In this document: positions 47,203 to 56,285 of the stretch, in pieces
Numbering within the stretch: position 1 is the first letter of the stretch
How the letters are laid out: every line of letters begins with the position of its first letter
DNA from: Ornithinimicrobium pekingense DSM 21552
GTDB taxonomy: Bacteria; Actinomycetota; Actinomycetes; Actinomycetales; Dermatophilaceae
Length of the DNA: 64,000 nt
Assembly (NCBI RefSeq): GCF_000421185.1
Contig: NZ_ATWJ01000012.1
Coordinates: 248,001 to 312,000 of the forward strand
Direction of reading: 5' to 3'
Made by a program: the position numbers and the translations under genes
Notes under the pieces: model-generated
What the model was told of the DNA's origin: nothing
Seen by the model: the letters and a program-made list of their open reading frames with translations, nothing else
Databases searched by the model: none

Positions 47203-48816
47203 ATGACCGGTATGGAGGATCTGCGGGCTCGGCTGCTCGGGCCGGAGCCCCGCTCCCTGCGCCGCTCGGACCGGGCGGCCTGGCTGGGGATCCTCCTCGT
47301 CACCCTCGTCGGCGGCGCGCTGCGCCTCTGGCGCCTGGGCTACCCCGACCGGCTGGTCTTCGACGAGACCTACTACGTCAAGCAGGCGTGGTCGCTGCGC
47401 CTCTACGGGCACGAGCGCGAGATCAGGGAGGGCGTCGAGGACCCCAACGCCTTCTTCACCAACGGCACCTTCGACATCTGGGACGACGTGCCCGACCTCG
47501 TGGTGCACCCCCCGGTCGGCAAGTGGATGATCGCGCTCGGGGAGATGCTGCTGGGCCCGGAGTCCTCAGCCGGGTGGCGGCTGTCCTCGGCGGTCGTCGG
47601 CACCTTGTCCATCCTCGTCCTCGGCCGGGTCGCCTGGCACCTGTGGCGCAACGCCCTGCTGGCCGTCGCCGCCGCGGCCCTGCTGGCCGTCGACGGGCAC
47701 CACTACGTGCAGTCCCGCATCGGCCTGCTCGACATCTTCGTCATGTGGTGGGCCCTGCTGGCCTTCCTCCTGCTCCTGCTGGACCGGGAGCAGGCCCGGC
47801 GCCGGCTGGCGCAGCGCTGGGGTCCCTGGTGGGAACGGACCCGCGCCGAGCCGGTCCCGACGAACCCCGTCCGCCGCTGGCTGCGCTGGTGGGGGCCCGG
47901 CCTCGGCGTGCGCTGGTGGCGGCTGGCGGCCGGGCTCAGCCTCGGGCTGTGCATCGGCACCAAGTGGTCCGGCCTGTTCTTCCTGGCGGTCTTCGGCCTG
48001 ATGACGGTCTGGTGGGACATCGGCGCCCGCCGCGCCGCGGGTGCTCCCGGGTGGTTCACCGGCGGCGTGGTGCGCGACGGCATACCCGCCTTCCTGTCGA
48101 TGGTGCCGGTCGCCCTGGTCACGTATGTCGCCTCCTGGGCCGGGTGGTTCGCCACCGACGGCGGGTGGAAGCGAGGGTGGGCCGCGCAGAACCCCGCCGA
48201 CCCAGGCTCCGTGGCGGCGCTGGTGCCCGACCCCCTGCGCTCGCTGTGGGCCTACCACGCCGAGATGATGACCTTCCACGTCGGCCTGCAGAACGAGCAC
48301 GCCTGGAAGTCCAACCCGTGGAGCTGGAGCGTGCAGTGGCGGCCGACGCTCTTCTACGCCGAGTGGCCGACCCGCGGCGAGAAGGGGTGCGAGGCCGCGA
48401 GCTGCGTGGAGTACATCGCCTCCCTCGGCAACCTCTTCGTGTGGTGGGGCGCGACGGTCGGGCTGCTCGTCGTCGCCTTCCTGTGGCTGCTCGGTCGCGA
48501 CTGGCGCGCCGGCGCCGCGCTCTCGGGCGTGGTCGCCGGATGGTTCCCGTGGTTCCTCTACCAGACACGCACGATCTACAGCTTCTACGCCGTCGCGTTC
48601 GCGCCGTGGCTGGTGCTCGTGGTCGTCTGCTGCCTGGCGCTGGTGCTGGGCCCGGCCGACGCGCCACCGCGACGGCGCCGGTGGGGCGCCGTCGCGGTGG
48701 TCGTCTACCTCGTGCTCGCGGTGGCCTGGTTCGCGTGGTACCTCCCGGTGCACACCGCCCAGGTCATCCCGCGCGGGGAGTGGCAGCTGCGGCTGTGGTT
48801 CGACTTCTGGACCTGA
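47203..48816 (+). CDS. pmt: Dolichyl/polyprenyl-phosphate-mannose-protein mannosyltransferase
   Basis: A 537-residue polytopic GT39 glycosyltransferase that O-mannosylates secreted proteins using polyprenyl-phosphomannose. The first external loop has the catalytic acidic pair in PDRLVFDETYYVKQAWSLRL. HPPVGKWMIALG follows, about eleven hydrophobic segments are seen, and WETR-like IYRYQTRTI-type signature FPWFLYQTRTIYSFYAVAF lies near the C-terminus. ATG 47203 or the ATG at 47212 may be used. The orthologue in mycobacteria (Rv1002c) also sits next to rsmI. An exact copy of the GGTATGCCGT word falls inside, causing an ATA isoleucine codon. Confidence 0.94.
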   Translation: MTGMEDLRARLLGPEPRSLRRSDRAAWLGILLVTLVGGALRLWRLGYPDRLVFDETYYVKQAWSLRLYGHEREIREGVEDPNAFFTNGTFDIWDDVPDLVVHPPVGKWMIALGEMLLGPESSAGWRLSSAVVGTLSILVLGRVAWHLWRNALLAVAAAALLAVDGHHYVQSRIGLLDIFVMWWALLAFLLLLLDREQARRRLAQRWGPWWERTRAEPVPTNPVRRWLRWWGPGLGVRWWRLAAGLSLGLCIGTKWSGLFFLAVFGLMTVWWDIGARRAAGAPGWFTGGVVRDGIPAFLSMVPVALVTYVASWAGWFATDGGWKRGWAAQNPADPGSVAALVPDPLRSLWAYHAEMMTFHVGLQNEHAWKSNPWSWSVQWRPTLFYAEWPTRGEKGCEAASCVEYIASLGNLFVWWGATVGLLVVAFLWLLGRDWRAGAALSGVVAGWFPWFLYQTRTIYSFYAVAFAPWLVLVVVCCLALVLGPADAPPRRRRWGAVAVVVYLVLAVAWFAWYLPVHTAQVIPRGEWQLRLWFDFWT

Positions 48817-48826
48817 CCCGCGCGGG

Positions 48827-49225
48827 TCAGGAGTCGAGCCCCATCGCCTCGGCGATCTTCAGGTGCGGGGCACCCTCCTGCGCGCGACCGGCCCGCTGCA
48901 GGGTGCGCGCCAGCAGCAGGTGGGCGTAGGCGTCGCTCGGCCAGCGCTCCAGCATCTGGCGCAGCAGCGTCTCGGCGGGGCCGAGGCGGGCAGCGTGGTA
49001 GTAGGAGCGGGCCAGCAGGAGGGTCACCTCGGCGTTGTGCGGGTTGCCCGAGACCAGCGGCTCGAGCAGCTCGGCGGCCCGGTGGTAGCTCTTGGTCTCG
49101 AACAGGAAGGTCGCGCGGTCGTAGCGCGCGTGGTCGTCGAGCTCCTCGTCGCCGGGCAGCCGGATCTGCGGCACCCCCGAGGGGGTCTGGCCCGTCCCCC
49201 TCAGCATCTCCTCGAAGTCGCTCAT
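48827..49225 (-). CDS. Small tetratricopeptide-repeat protein
   Basis: A 132-residue soluble protein with about two and a half TPR units: ATFLFETKSYHRAAELLEPL, VTLLLARSYYHAARLGPAET and AYAHLLLARTLQRAGRAQEG. It probably mediates a protein contact. It follows the PH-domain gene by nine bases on the same strand and convergently meets pmt, so it is the last gene of the argF-PH-PH-TPR group. Confidence 0.88.
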   Translation of the reverse strand: MSDFEEMLRGTGQTPSGVPQIRLPGDEELDDHARYDRATFLFETKSYHRAAELLEPLVSGNPHNAEVTLLLARSYYHAARLGPAETLLRQMLERWPSDAYAHLLLARTLQRAGRAQEGAPHLKIAEAMGLDS

Positions 49226-49233
49226 GGCAACGA

Positions 49234-50877
49234 CTACGCCAGCAGGTCGTCCAGCATTCCCGGGGTGGCCCGGCGGGCCAGCCGCACCGCGGCGTCCACC
49301 GGGATGTCGGGGGCGGTGACCTGCTCGGGCCCTGCCGCCGTCGTGGCCACGAGGTCGCACAGGTCGCGGCGCCGCTGGAAGAACGACTGCTGCACGACCC
49401 ACCCGATGACCCCGGCGACCTCGAGGACCTCGCGCGTGCGCACGAACGCCCCGGTCTGGACGACCAGGTGCCGCTCGGTCAGGCCGTGGCCGAGGTTGCG
49501 CCACGCGCTGTCGGCGACCACCGCGTTGAGGGCGCCGAGCACGACCAGGACGGCCACCGGCCCCCAGCCGGGCAGCCGGTCGAACCACCACGCGTCGGTG
49601 AGCCACGTGGGCACCGCGAGCAGGCCGGCGACGACGAGCGTGCCCCACTGGTGGCGCAGGTGGATGCGGCGCCGGGCGCGGGGCCCGTGCCCGGTGAGCT
49701 CCATCGTCAGCGCGCCGGTCTCCTCCAGGAGCTCGTGGCCCACGTCGGTGACCACCTGCCGGGGGGCCGGCGGCAGCACCTTGACGGTGCCGCCGCTGCC
49801 CACGCCGGTGGCGATCGCGGTCAGCTCCGCGCCGCGCACGAGGCGCAGCAGGAAGGGCTCCCCCATCCGCGCGCCGCGGACCTTGGCCCGCTCGACGGTC
49901 TGGCTGTGCGTGGTGAGCAGGCCCCGGGTGATGCGCAGGTTGCCCTGCCCCTCGCGCACGACCCGCAGGTTCCACCAGGTGAGCACGTAGGTGACCGTGG
50001 AGACCACCACCCAGCCCACGACGACGGCCACGGCCACCATGGCCAGCAGCACGAGCACGGCCTGCGCGACGACCCACGCCCAGGCGTCCTGGGCGACCTC
50101 GACCTGGTCGACGGGCAGGTCGTCGCCGACCTGGCTGAGCACGCCGACAGCCCCGGCGACGACCACCAGGCTGGAGAGGCTGAAGGGCGCGTAGCGCAAC
50201 CAGCTCCAGTCGATGCGCGCCAGCTCGGCCTCGGCCTGCGGGTATGGCGTGCCGCTCGCGTCGGCGGGGCCGGCAGGCTGGTCCCCGGGCCTGAGGGTCG
50301 CGTCGTCCGGCCCGGGTGCGGCGTTCTCCTCGGATGTGCGCCGCAGCAGGAAGGTCCGCAGCTCGGTGGCCTGCTCGCGGCTGACGCCGTCGAGCTCGAT
50401 GCGGGTGCTGTCGACACCGGTGCCGACCTTGACCTTGGCCAGTCCCAGGACGCGGTGCAGCGGCGAGGACTCCACGTCGACGCTGCGGACGCGGTCCAGG
50501 GGCGCGGTGAGGATGCGCCGGCTGAGCAGCCCGGTGCGCAGCTGCAGCTGCTCGTCGGTGAAGCGGAAGCGGGTGATGAACCACGAGGCGACGCCGGCAA
50601 GCACGGCGATGACCGCGCCGGCAGCGGCCACGAGCAACCACCAGGGGCCACCGTCGTCACCTCGACCGACCCCGAACATGGCCAGCAGCAGCGGGACGGC
50701 GAAGGAGCCGAGGATCCGCACCGGGTGCACGAGCAGCATGCGCGGGCTCTGCCGCTGCCACTGCCCGGTGCCGCCGGGCACGGGCGGCCCGGCGACCGGT
50801 CCGGGGACGGCCGGGCCGGGATCCGCTGCGGGCACGACCGGCGCGCCGGTGGGCGGCGGCAGGTCGGGCACGGTCAC
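49234..50877 (-). CDS. YdbT-like membrane protein with bacterial PH domains
   Basis: A 547-residue membrane protein. An Ala/Pro-rich N-terminus is followed by three pairs of transmembrane segments (for example HPVRILGSFAVPLLLAMFGV, AVLVLLAMVAVAVVVGWVVV and WGPVAVLVVLGALNAVVADS), each followed by a bPH2 (DUF304) domain such as RFRFTDEQLQLRTGLLSRRI and GLTERHLVVQTGAFVRTREV. YdbS/YdbT proteins are linked in Bacillus to resistance against competitor antimicrobials. GTG 50877 overlaps the stop of the smaller PH gene (GTGA). Confidence 0.9.
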   Translation of the reverse strand: MTVPDLPPPTGAPVVPAADPGPAVPGPVAGPPVPGGTGQWQRQSPRMLLVHPVRILGSFAVPLLLAMFGVGRGDDGGPWWLLVAAAGAVIAVLAGVASWFITRFRFTDEQLQLRTGLLSRRILTAPLDRVRSVDVESSPLHRVLGLAKVKVGTGVDSTRIELDGVSREQATELRTFLLRRTSEENAAPGPDDATLRPGDQPAGPADASGTPYPQAEAELARIDWSWLRYAPFSLSSLVVVAGAVGVLSQVGDDLPVDQVEVAQDAWAWVVAQAVLVLLAMVAVAVVVGWVVVSTVTYVLTWWNLRVVREGQGNLRITRGLLTTHSQTVERAKVRGARMGEPFLLRLVRGAELTAIATGVGSGGTVKVLPPAPRQVVTDVGHELLEETGALTMELTGHGPRARRRIHLRHQWGTLVVAGLLAVPTWLTDAWWFDRLPGWGPVAVLVVLGALNAVVADSAWRNLGHGLTERHLVVQTGAFVRTREVLEVAGVIGWVVQQSFFQRRRDLCDLVATTAAGPEQVTAPDIPVDAAVRLARRATPGMLDDLLA

Positions 50878-51419
50878 GTCGCGTCCCCCCTGGCCTGCCC
50901 GGTGATGCGGGCCAGGTCGGCGGTCACCCGGTCGGCGAGGTCGCTGTCCAGGCAGGGGATGGTGATGGGGCCGGCAGCCGAGGCGGTGGTCACGGTGATG
51001 TTGGCCAGCCCGTAGAGCCGCATGACGGCGCCCCGGTGGGTGTCGACCGTCTGCACCCGTGACAGGGGCGCGATCCGCTGGTCGCGGGAGAGCCACCCCG
51101 TCTGGACGAAGACCCGCGCCCCGGTGACCTCCCAGCGCGTCCGGCGGAAGCGGATCGCGGGCTCGAGCACCACCTCGACGACGTTGACCGCCATCACCAC
51201 GACGAAGAGCCACACCAGCGCGGTGGACCACCAACGGCCCTCGGGCAGGAACCAGGCCACGGCGAACAGCACGGCCCAGGTGACGACGCCGCCGATCAGG
51301 GAGTTGACCGTCCAGTAGCGGACGGCCCGCGGGCTGACCCGGTGCGCGGGCTCGCGCAGCCGACCGTGCGGCATACCTGCGGCCTGCGGCTCCGTCGCGC
51401 TGGTGGGGGCGGCGCTCAT
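50874..51419 (-). CDS. YdbS-like PH-domain membrane protein
   Basis: A 181-residue protein with two transmembrane helices ([40 protein letters not shown]) and one bPH2 domain ([20 protein letters not shown] then [20 protein letters not shown]). It normally works with the larger YdbT-like protein, here coupled by GTGA. Its ATG overlaps the stop of the ornithine carbamoyltransferase gene (ATGA), an unusual coupling with an amino-acid enzyme. Confidence 0.9.
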   Translation of the reverse strand: MSAAPTSATEPQAAGMPHGRLREPAHRVSPRAVRYWTVNSLIGGVVTWAVLFAVAWFLPEGRWWSTALVWLFVVVMAVNVVEVVLEPAIRFRRTRWEVTGARVFVQTGWLSRDQRIAPLSRVQTVDTHRGAVMRLYGLANITVTTASAAGPITIPCLDSDLADRVTADLARITGQARGDAT

Positions 51420-52420
51420 GTGAGCGTGGCGACCATGAGCGCCTTGATGGTGTGGAGCCGGTTCTCGGCCTGGTCGAAGACGACGCTGGCGGGCGACTCG
51501 AAGACCTCGTCGGTCACCTCGACGCCGGCGCGCAGCTCGGGACGGCGCGCCATGAGCTCGGCGCCGACCGTGGTCCTGTCGTCGTGGAAGGCGGGCAGGC
51601 AGTGCATGAACCGCACCCGCGGGTTGCCGGTCGCGGCCATGAGGTCGGCGTTGACCTGGTAGGGCAGCAGCCGGTCGATGCGCTCGTCCCAGGCCTCGGG
51701 CGGCTCCCCCATCGAGACCCACACGTCGGTGTGGACGAAGTCGACGCCGCGGACCGCCTCGGCGGCGTCGTCGGTGACCGTCAGCCGGGCGCCGGTCTCC
51801 TCGGCGACCCCGCGGCACAGCTCGACCACATCCGCGGAGGGCTGCAGCCCCTCGGGGGCGGCGATCCGCACGTCCATGCCGAGCTTTGCGCCCAGCAGCA
51901 GCAGCGAGTGACCGGTGTTGTTGCGGGCGTCGCCGAGGTAGGCGAAGGACGTCTCGTGCCGGTGCTTGTGCGTGTGCTCGCGCATCGTCAGGGCGTCGGC
52001 CAGCATCTGGGTCGGGTGCCACTCGTCCGTCAGGCCGTTGTAGACCGGCACCCCGGCGTGCCGGGCCAGCTCCTCGACCGTCGCCTGGCTGGCCCCGCGG
52101 TACTCGATGGCGTCGTACATCCGCCCGAGCACCCGGGCCGTGTCCTTGATCGACTCCTTGTGCCCGATCTGGGTGCTGGAGGGCTCGAGAAAGGTGGTGT
52201 GCGCCCCCTGGTCGGCCGCGGCCACCTCGAAGGCGGCGCGGGTGCGCGTGGAGGTCTTCTCGAAGACGAGCGCGACCGACCTGCCCACGAGGAGCCGTCG
52301 CTCCTGGCCCGAGGTCTTGGCCCGCTTGAGATCGTGCGCCAGGTCGACCAGGTATCGGATCTCGGCCGGCGTCTCCTCCACCAGCGACAGCAGGCTGCGA
52401 CCCCTCAGGTTGACGGCCAC
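51416..52420 (-). CDS. argF: Ornithine carbamoyltransferase
   Basis: A 334-residue enzyme joining carbamoyl phosphate and ornithine to citrulline, or running the reverse in arginine catabolism. The phosphate-binding [20 protein letters not shown], the [12 protein letters not shown] segment and the catalytic-Cys loop [11 protein letters not shown] are present. Overall sequence is nearest the catabolic ArcB type (N-terminal [20 protein letters not shown]), so either direction is possible, and no other arg or arc gene is near. GTG 52420 has GAGGGAGGA upstream. A candidate ArgR box stands 92 bp upstream. Confidence 0.93.
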   Translation of the reverse strand: MAVNLRGRSLLSLVEETPAEIRYLVDLAHDLKRAKTSGQERRLLVGRSVALVFEKTSTRTRAAFEVAAADQGAHTTFLEPSSTQIGHKESIKDTARVLGRMYDAIEYRGASQATVEELARHAGVPVYNGLTDEWHPTQMLADALTMREHTHKHRHETSFAYLGDARNNTGHSLLLLGAKLGMDVRIAAPEGLQPSADVVELCRGVAEETGARLTVTDDAAEAVRGVDFVHTDVWVSMGEPPEAWDERIDRLLPYQVNADLMAATGNPRVRFMHCLPAFHDDRTTVGAELMARRPELRAGVEVTDEVFESPASVVFDQAENRLHTIKALMVATLT

Positions 52421-52501
52421 GTGCGGTTCCTCCCTCGTGCGGCGACGGGCGTGCGGCCCGTCAGAGAGGTCAGCGTATCCGCCGGGCGGCATGGGTCGAT
52501 A

Positions 52502-52525
52502 TGCGGGGTGCTGAATGGGTATGCA
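52502..52525 (-). promoter_or_regulatory. Candidate promoter with ARG-box-like repeat before argF
   Basis: TGAAT-GGGT-ATGCA (52512-52525) resembles an ArgR half-palindrome, with one mismatch from TGAAT-N4-ATTCA. On the minus strand it overlaps a TTGCAT that can serve as -35 of a promoter whose -10 (CATATC) lies 17 bp on. ArgR bound here would block argF transcription. I found a single box only, while ArgR usually uses two. Confidence 0.35.
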
Positions 52526-52554
52526 ATGCAGTGTGCGCGGATCAGGATGAGAAA

Positions 52555-52591
52555 ACCCCGTCCACGCCGCGCGAGCGGTGGTGGACGGGGT
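52555..52591 (-). terminator. Rho-independent terminator of tRNA-Ala
   Basis: A perfect 11-bp stem (ACCCCGTCCAC and complement) with a 15-base loop is followed on the minus strand by TTTTC, three bases after the encoded CCA of the tRNA. Confidence 0.8.
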
Positions 52592-52593
52592 CC

Positions 52594-52669
52594 TGGTGGA
52601 GCTGAGGGGATTCGAACCCCTGGCCTTCTCATTGCGAACGAGACGCGCTACCAACTGCGCCACAGCCCC
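52594..52669 (-). tRNA. tRNA-Ala (anticodon CGC) with encoded CCA
   Basis: A standard 73-nt cloverleaf plus genomic CCA. The acceptor stem GGGGCTG/CAGCTCC has the G3-U70 pair that marks alanine tRNAs. The anticodon loop TTCGCAA gives CGC, reading GCG. Discriminator is A. The T loop is TTCGAAT. A terminator follows at once. Confidence 0.96.
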
Positions 52670-52734
52670 GTGATGCGGCTCCCGACTATAGCACCGGCCC
52701 CGGCACCGGAAAAACTCCCGGCGGCACCACGGCC

Positions 52735-53721
52735 TCAGCCCACGCGGTCGATCCGCGGCAGGTCCTCGAACTCCTCCTCCAGAGCCATCTCCGTGCCGTC
52801 GGCGGGCAGCGTCGAGGTGCCGGGGAGCGGCCGGTAGGCCTTGGCCTTGAGGGTGTACGTGGGCGGCGGCACCGGCACGGGGTGCCAGGTCCCGTCCTCG
52901 GCGGGCGCCGGCGCCTGCTGGTCGGCCTCGGCTCCGTGGGGGACCGGCGCGGCCGGTGCGACGGCGGCCCGGGCGCCGGCGTCGACCAGCGACGCCTCGA
53001 CGGCGTGCAGGTCGTAGAGCTCCGGCGTGGCCGACGCGGCGGGCCGGGCGGGCCTGCCGCGGGAGGTGGTGCGCAGCGTGGCGGCGACCGACTGCGCGGT
53101 GAACTCGTGCCCGTCCTGGGACGGGCGCCCGGCGTCGGCGACCGGACGCTCGACCGTGACGGCCGCGGGTCGCGCAGGGGCGGTCCGGCGCGGGGCGGCC
53201 GGGCGGCCGGCGGTGCGGGCCCGGCGTCGGGCCGAGCGCTGCCGGGCGACCGACCAGCGCACGAGCGCCACGGACAGGCCGCACAGGGCGACACCGAGGA
53301 GGGCGGCCCAGCGGGGCAGCACACCGGCCATGGACAGCCCGGTCAGCGCAGCCATGGCCACCCACCCGGCGAGCAGGCCCGAGGCCCGCAGCCGGGCGGC
53401 CCAGCGCGAGCGCCGCTGGGCCGGCGAGGGGCCGACCGCGGTCGCCCCGTGGGCGGTGCGGGCGTGCTTGACGACGACCTCCGGGCGGCCGGGGCGGGCG
53501 GGCCGCAGCGGCGAGGCGGCGTAGGAGCGGGGCGCGTCGGCCTCGGGCACGGGCAGCGAGCGGCGCCGCTCGAGGACGCGCATCGCCTCCGAGAAGCGGT
53601 CCACGGACCGGGCGGTGGCGAGGTGGTCGCGGCGACGGACCCAGTGCTGCACGAGGTAGACAGCCCAGACCGCCAGGATGACGACGAAGACGAGGCTGCT
53701 CACGGGGGGCACGGACGTCAC
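52735..53721 (-). CDS. sepX: Divisome membrane protein SepX/GlpR
   Basis: A 328-residue protein with one transmembrane helix at the N-terminus ([20 protein letters not shown]), the conserved [20 protein letters not shown] segment after it, and two more helices in the middle ([40 protein letters not shown]). A long Ala/Pro/Arg-rich disordered region follows, ending in a conserved acidic [14 protein letters not shown] tail. SepX is a septum protein in Streptomyces, and GlpR is the membrane receptor of the gephyrin-like protein Glp in Corynebacterium. The glp-like gene lies three genes upstream in the same block, supporting this name. Confidence 0.85.
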   Translation of the reverse strand: MTSVPPVSSLVFVVILAVWAVYLVQHWVRRRDHLATARSVDRFSEAMRVLERRRSLPVPEADAPRSYAASPLRPARPGRPEVVVKHARTAHGATAVGPSPAQRRSRWAARLRASGLLAGWVAMAALTGLSMAGVLPRWAALLGVALCGLSVALVRWSVARQRSARRRARTAGRPAAPRRTAPARPAAVTVERPVADAGRPSQDGHEFTAQSVAATLRTTSRGRPARPAASATPELYDLHAVEASLVDAGARAAVAPAAPVPHGAEADQQAPAPAEDGTWHPVPVPPPTYTLKAKAYRPLPGTSTLPADGTEMALEEEFEDLPRIDRVG

Positions 53722-53835
53722 GCTAGGGGCAGCCCGACCCCCAGCCAGGCAGGCGGTCGGAGTGTCGCAGAAGTTTCTGGTGTGACTGGCGTGATCTGCG
53801 AGCCACGGCTGCGGGGCCGGGTCACCGGCCCCCGG

Positions 53836-54459
53836 TCAGCCCTCCCGGCGCAGGCGCTCGACGAGCCCGCCGGCGGCATACCCGCCCGGTCGCAGGTCCT
53901 CGGCCAGGACGGCGAAGCACCGGTGGTCGCGCCACTGCCCGTCCACGTGCATCAGCCCCCGGCGCAACCCCTCCTCGGGCAGCCCCAGCCGGTGGACGAC
54001 GGCGATGCTGGCGACGTTCTCGGGGCGGACGCCGACCTCGACCCGGTGCAGGCCCGCGCTCAGCAGCGCGTGGTCGACCAGGGTGGCCAGCGCCCAGGTG
54101 GCGTAGCCCCGGCCCGTCGACCCCTCGTCGAGCCAGTAGCCGGCCCAGCCGCTCGCCCGGGAGCCCCAGACGATGTCGAAGAGCTGCATCTGGCCCACGA
54201 GCTCGCCGTCGACGTCGATGACGAAGGGCAGCAGGCTGCCCTCACGCGCCGCGAGGTCCAACCCCCGGCGCAGCCGACGGAACGACAGCGGCCGCCGCAC
54301 CTCCCCCGGCACCGTCGCCTCCCAGGGGGAGAGCCACGTCTCGTTGCGCCGGCGCAGGGACTCCCAGCCCGGCCGGTCCGCGCGCTCCAGCGGCCTCAGC
54401 GTGAGGAGCCGGCCGGAGGGCAGCACCGTCCGGCGGCTGACCGGCCAGCGCCAGCTCAC
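53836..54459 (-). CDS. RimJ/RimL-type GNAT N-acetyltransferase
   Basis: A 207-residue acetyltransferase. After SGRLLTLRPLERADRPGWES comes the long insertion and the acetyl-CoA loop DEGSTGRGYATWALATLVDH, then RPENVASIAVVHRLGLPEEG. Members acetylate N-termini of ribosomal proteins or small molecules; the target here is unknown. The gene between moeA/glp and sepX/glpR in mycobacteria is the same family (rimJ, Rv0995). GTG 54459 overlaps the moaC stop (GTGA). Confidence 0.9.
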   Translation of the reverse strand: MSWRWPVSRRTVLPSGRLLTLRPLERADRPGWESLRRRNETWLSPWEATVPGEVRRPLSFRRLRRGLDLAAREGSLLPFVIDVDGELVGQMQLFDIVWGSRASGWAGYWLDEGSTGRGYATWALATLVDHALLSAGLHRVEVGVRPENVASIAVVHRLGLPEEGLRRGLMHVDGQWRDHRCFAVLAEDLRPGGYAAGGLVERLRREG

Positions 54460-54974
54460 GCCGGTCTGACCCAGTCCCCCGAGCGGCCCCCCGACTTGGC
54501 GGTGACCCGCACGTCGGTCACGGTCGCCAGCCGGTCCACGGCCTTGACCATGTCGATGAGCGCCAGCGCGGCGACGCTGACGCAGGTCAGCGCCTCCATC
54601 TCCACCCCGGTGCGGTCGGCGGTGCGCACCGTGGCGCTGATGTCGACCCCGCGGTCGTGCACCGTCAGGTCCACCTCGACACCGTGCACGGCGACCGGGT
54701 GGCACAGGGGCACCAGGTCCGGGGTCCGCTTGGCCGCCTGGATACCGGCGATGCGCGCCACGCCCAGCGCGTCACCCTTGGGCACGGTCCCGCCCCGCAG
54801 CGCCTCGACCGCCACCGGCGAGAGCAGCACGGTGCCCGCCGCGGAGGCGGTCCGTGCGGTGACCGCCTTGGCGGTGACGTCGACCATGTGCGCGGTGCCG
54901 TCCGTGCGCAGGTGGGTGAGCCCGTCCGGGGCCCGACCGTCCCCGAGGGGCCCGGAGCCGCCGGTCTCGCTCAC
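54456..54974 (-). CDS. moaC: Cyclic pyranopterin monophosphate synthase MoaC
   Basis: A 172-residue molybdenum-cofactor enzyme acting with MoaA on GTP to make cyclic pyranopterin monophosphate. Conserved parts: AHMVDVTAKAVTARTASAAG, PKGDALGVARIAGIQAAKRT, PDLVPLCHPVAVHGVEVDL, and the catalytic VEMEALTCVSVAALALIDMV with KSGGRSG at the end. It is inserted between moeA/glp and rimJ, where mycobacteria have nothing, and is coupled at both ends by GTGA overlaps. No moaA is in the window. Confidence 0.96.
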   Translation of the reverse strand: MSETGGSGPLGDGRAPDGLTHLRTDGTAHMVDVTAKAVTARTASAAGTVLLSPVAVEALRGGTVPKGDALGVARIAGIQAAKRTPDLVPLCHPVAVHGVEVDLTVHDRGVDISATVRTADRTGVEMEALTCVSVAALALIDMVKAVDRLATVTDVRVTAKSGGRSGDWVRPA

Positions 54975-56224
54975 GGCTGGTCCCCCGCGAGCCGCCCGTC
55001 GATCTCCCGGCGGGGGCGCAGGAGCACCAGCTCGACCTGCGACCCCACCCCGACCTCGGTCGCCTCCGCCGGGGAGACGGCCAGCGCGTCGGCCAGGGCC
55101 AGCCCCGCGACCATGTGCGAGCCGTGCCCCCCGACCGGCTCCACGGCATACTCCCCGGTGCTGTCGCGGGTCACCCGCACCCGCGTGTAGGTGCGACGGT
55201 CGGCGGCGCTGGGCCACCCCGCCGCGGCGAGGCCGGTGGTCGTCACGTCGCTGACGTGGCGCCCCGCACGCTTCTCCAGGGCGGGGCGGACGAAGACCTC
55301 GAAGCTGACGAGCGCGCTGACGGGGTTGCCCGGCAGCATGAAGACGGGCACCTTGCGCCGGCCCAGCACCCCGAAGCCCTGCGGCTTGCCCGGCTGCATC
55401 GCCACCTCGACGAACTCGGTCGAGCCCTCGCCGGTCAGCACTGCCTTGACGATGTCGTAGGCGCCCTTGCTCACCCCGCCCGTGGTGATGATCGCGTCGG
55501 CGTGGTCGAGGTGGTGCCGGATCTCCTTGCGCGTCGTGGCCTCGTCGTCGGGCAGGTGACCCACGTGCACCGGGAAGCAGCCGGCCTCGCGGACGAGGGC
55601 CTCGAGCATCGGCCCGTTGGAGTCGACGATCTGGCCGGGCCCGACGTGCTCGCCGAAGGGCACGAGCTCGTCACCGGTCGAGAGCACCACGACGCGCACC
55701 GGGCCGACGACCTCGACCTCCTCGACCCCCGCCGAGACCAGCGCGGCCAGCTGCGGGGCGGAGATCCGGGTGCCGGCCGGCAGCACCACCTCGCCCTCCC
55801 GGACGTCCTCGCCCGCGCGGCGGATGTTGGCGCCCTCCTCGGGGTGCACGCGGAACTGCGCCTCGCGCACGTGCCCGTCGGTGTCCTCCACCCGCACCAC
55901 CGCGTCCGCGCCGACCGGCAGCGGCGCGCCGGTCATGATCCGCCAGGCCTTGCCCGGGACGTGCTCGCGCGGCAGCTGGTCGCCCGCGGCGACGTCACCG
56001 ACCACCGGCAGCAGGACGGGGCTCTCCGGCGAGGCGCCCTGCAGGTCCTCGCGGCGCACGGCATACCCGTCCATGGAGGAGTTGTCGAAGCGGGGCAGGT
56101 CGGCCCTGCTGCGCACGTCGGAGACGGTGACCAGGCCGTGCGCCCGCGGCACGGGCAGCGTCTCGGTGGCGACCGGCTCGACCTGGCGCAGGATGTTCTC
56201 GAGGTGCTCCTCGACGGAGATCAT
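54971..56224 (-). CDS. Gephyrin-like molybdopterin molybdotransferase (MoeA/Glp)
   Basis: A 417-residue MoeA-family protein: domain III has PRFDNSSMDGYAVRREDLQG, the substrate site is VVLSTGDELVPFGEHVGPGQ, with TTGGVSKGAYDIVKAVL and QPGKPQGFGVLGRRKVPVF, and VFMLPGNPVSALVSFEVFVR. MoeA inserts molybdate into molybdopterin. In Corynebacterium a paralogue at this locus (Glp) instead binds FtsZ and couples to GlpR. Both roles fit here: the next gene is moaC, and sepX/glpR follows. It starts at ATG 56224. Confidence 0.92.
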   Translation of the reverse strand: MISVEEHLENILRQVEPVATETLPVPRAHGLVTVSDVRSRADLPRFDNSSMDGYAVRREDLQGASPESPVLLPVVGDVAAGDQLPREHVPGKAWRIMTGAPLPVGADAVVRVEDTDGHVREAQFRVHPEEGANIRRAGEDVREGEVVLPAGTRISAPQLAALVSAGVEEVEVVGPVRVVVLSTGDELVPFGEHVGPGQIVDSNGPMLEALVREAGCFPVHVGHLPDDEATTRKEIRHHLDHADAIITTGGVSKGAYDIVKAVLTGEGSTEFVEVAMQPGKPQGFGVLGRRKVPVFMLPGNPVSALVSFEVFVRPALEKRAGRHVSDVTTTGLAAAGWPSAADRRTYTRVRVTRDSTGEYAVEPVGGHGSHMVAGLALADALAVSPAEATEVGVGSQVELVLLRPRREIDGRLAGDQP

Positions 56225-56285
56225 CGACAGACCTTTCTCACGGGGGCGTGGTGACCAGCGTAGTCAGCCGGGCCACAATGACGCG

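Noticed and set aside
52180-52200. A fourth ECF-type promoter (ACCACCTTTC on the minus strand inside argF)
   Set aside because: The CGTT element is not present twelve bases on, and the site is inside a coding region.
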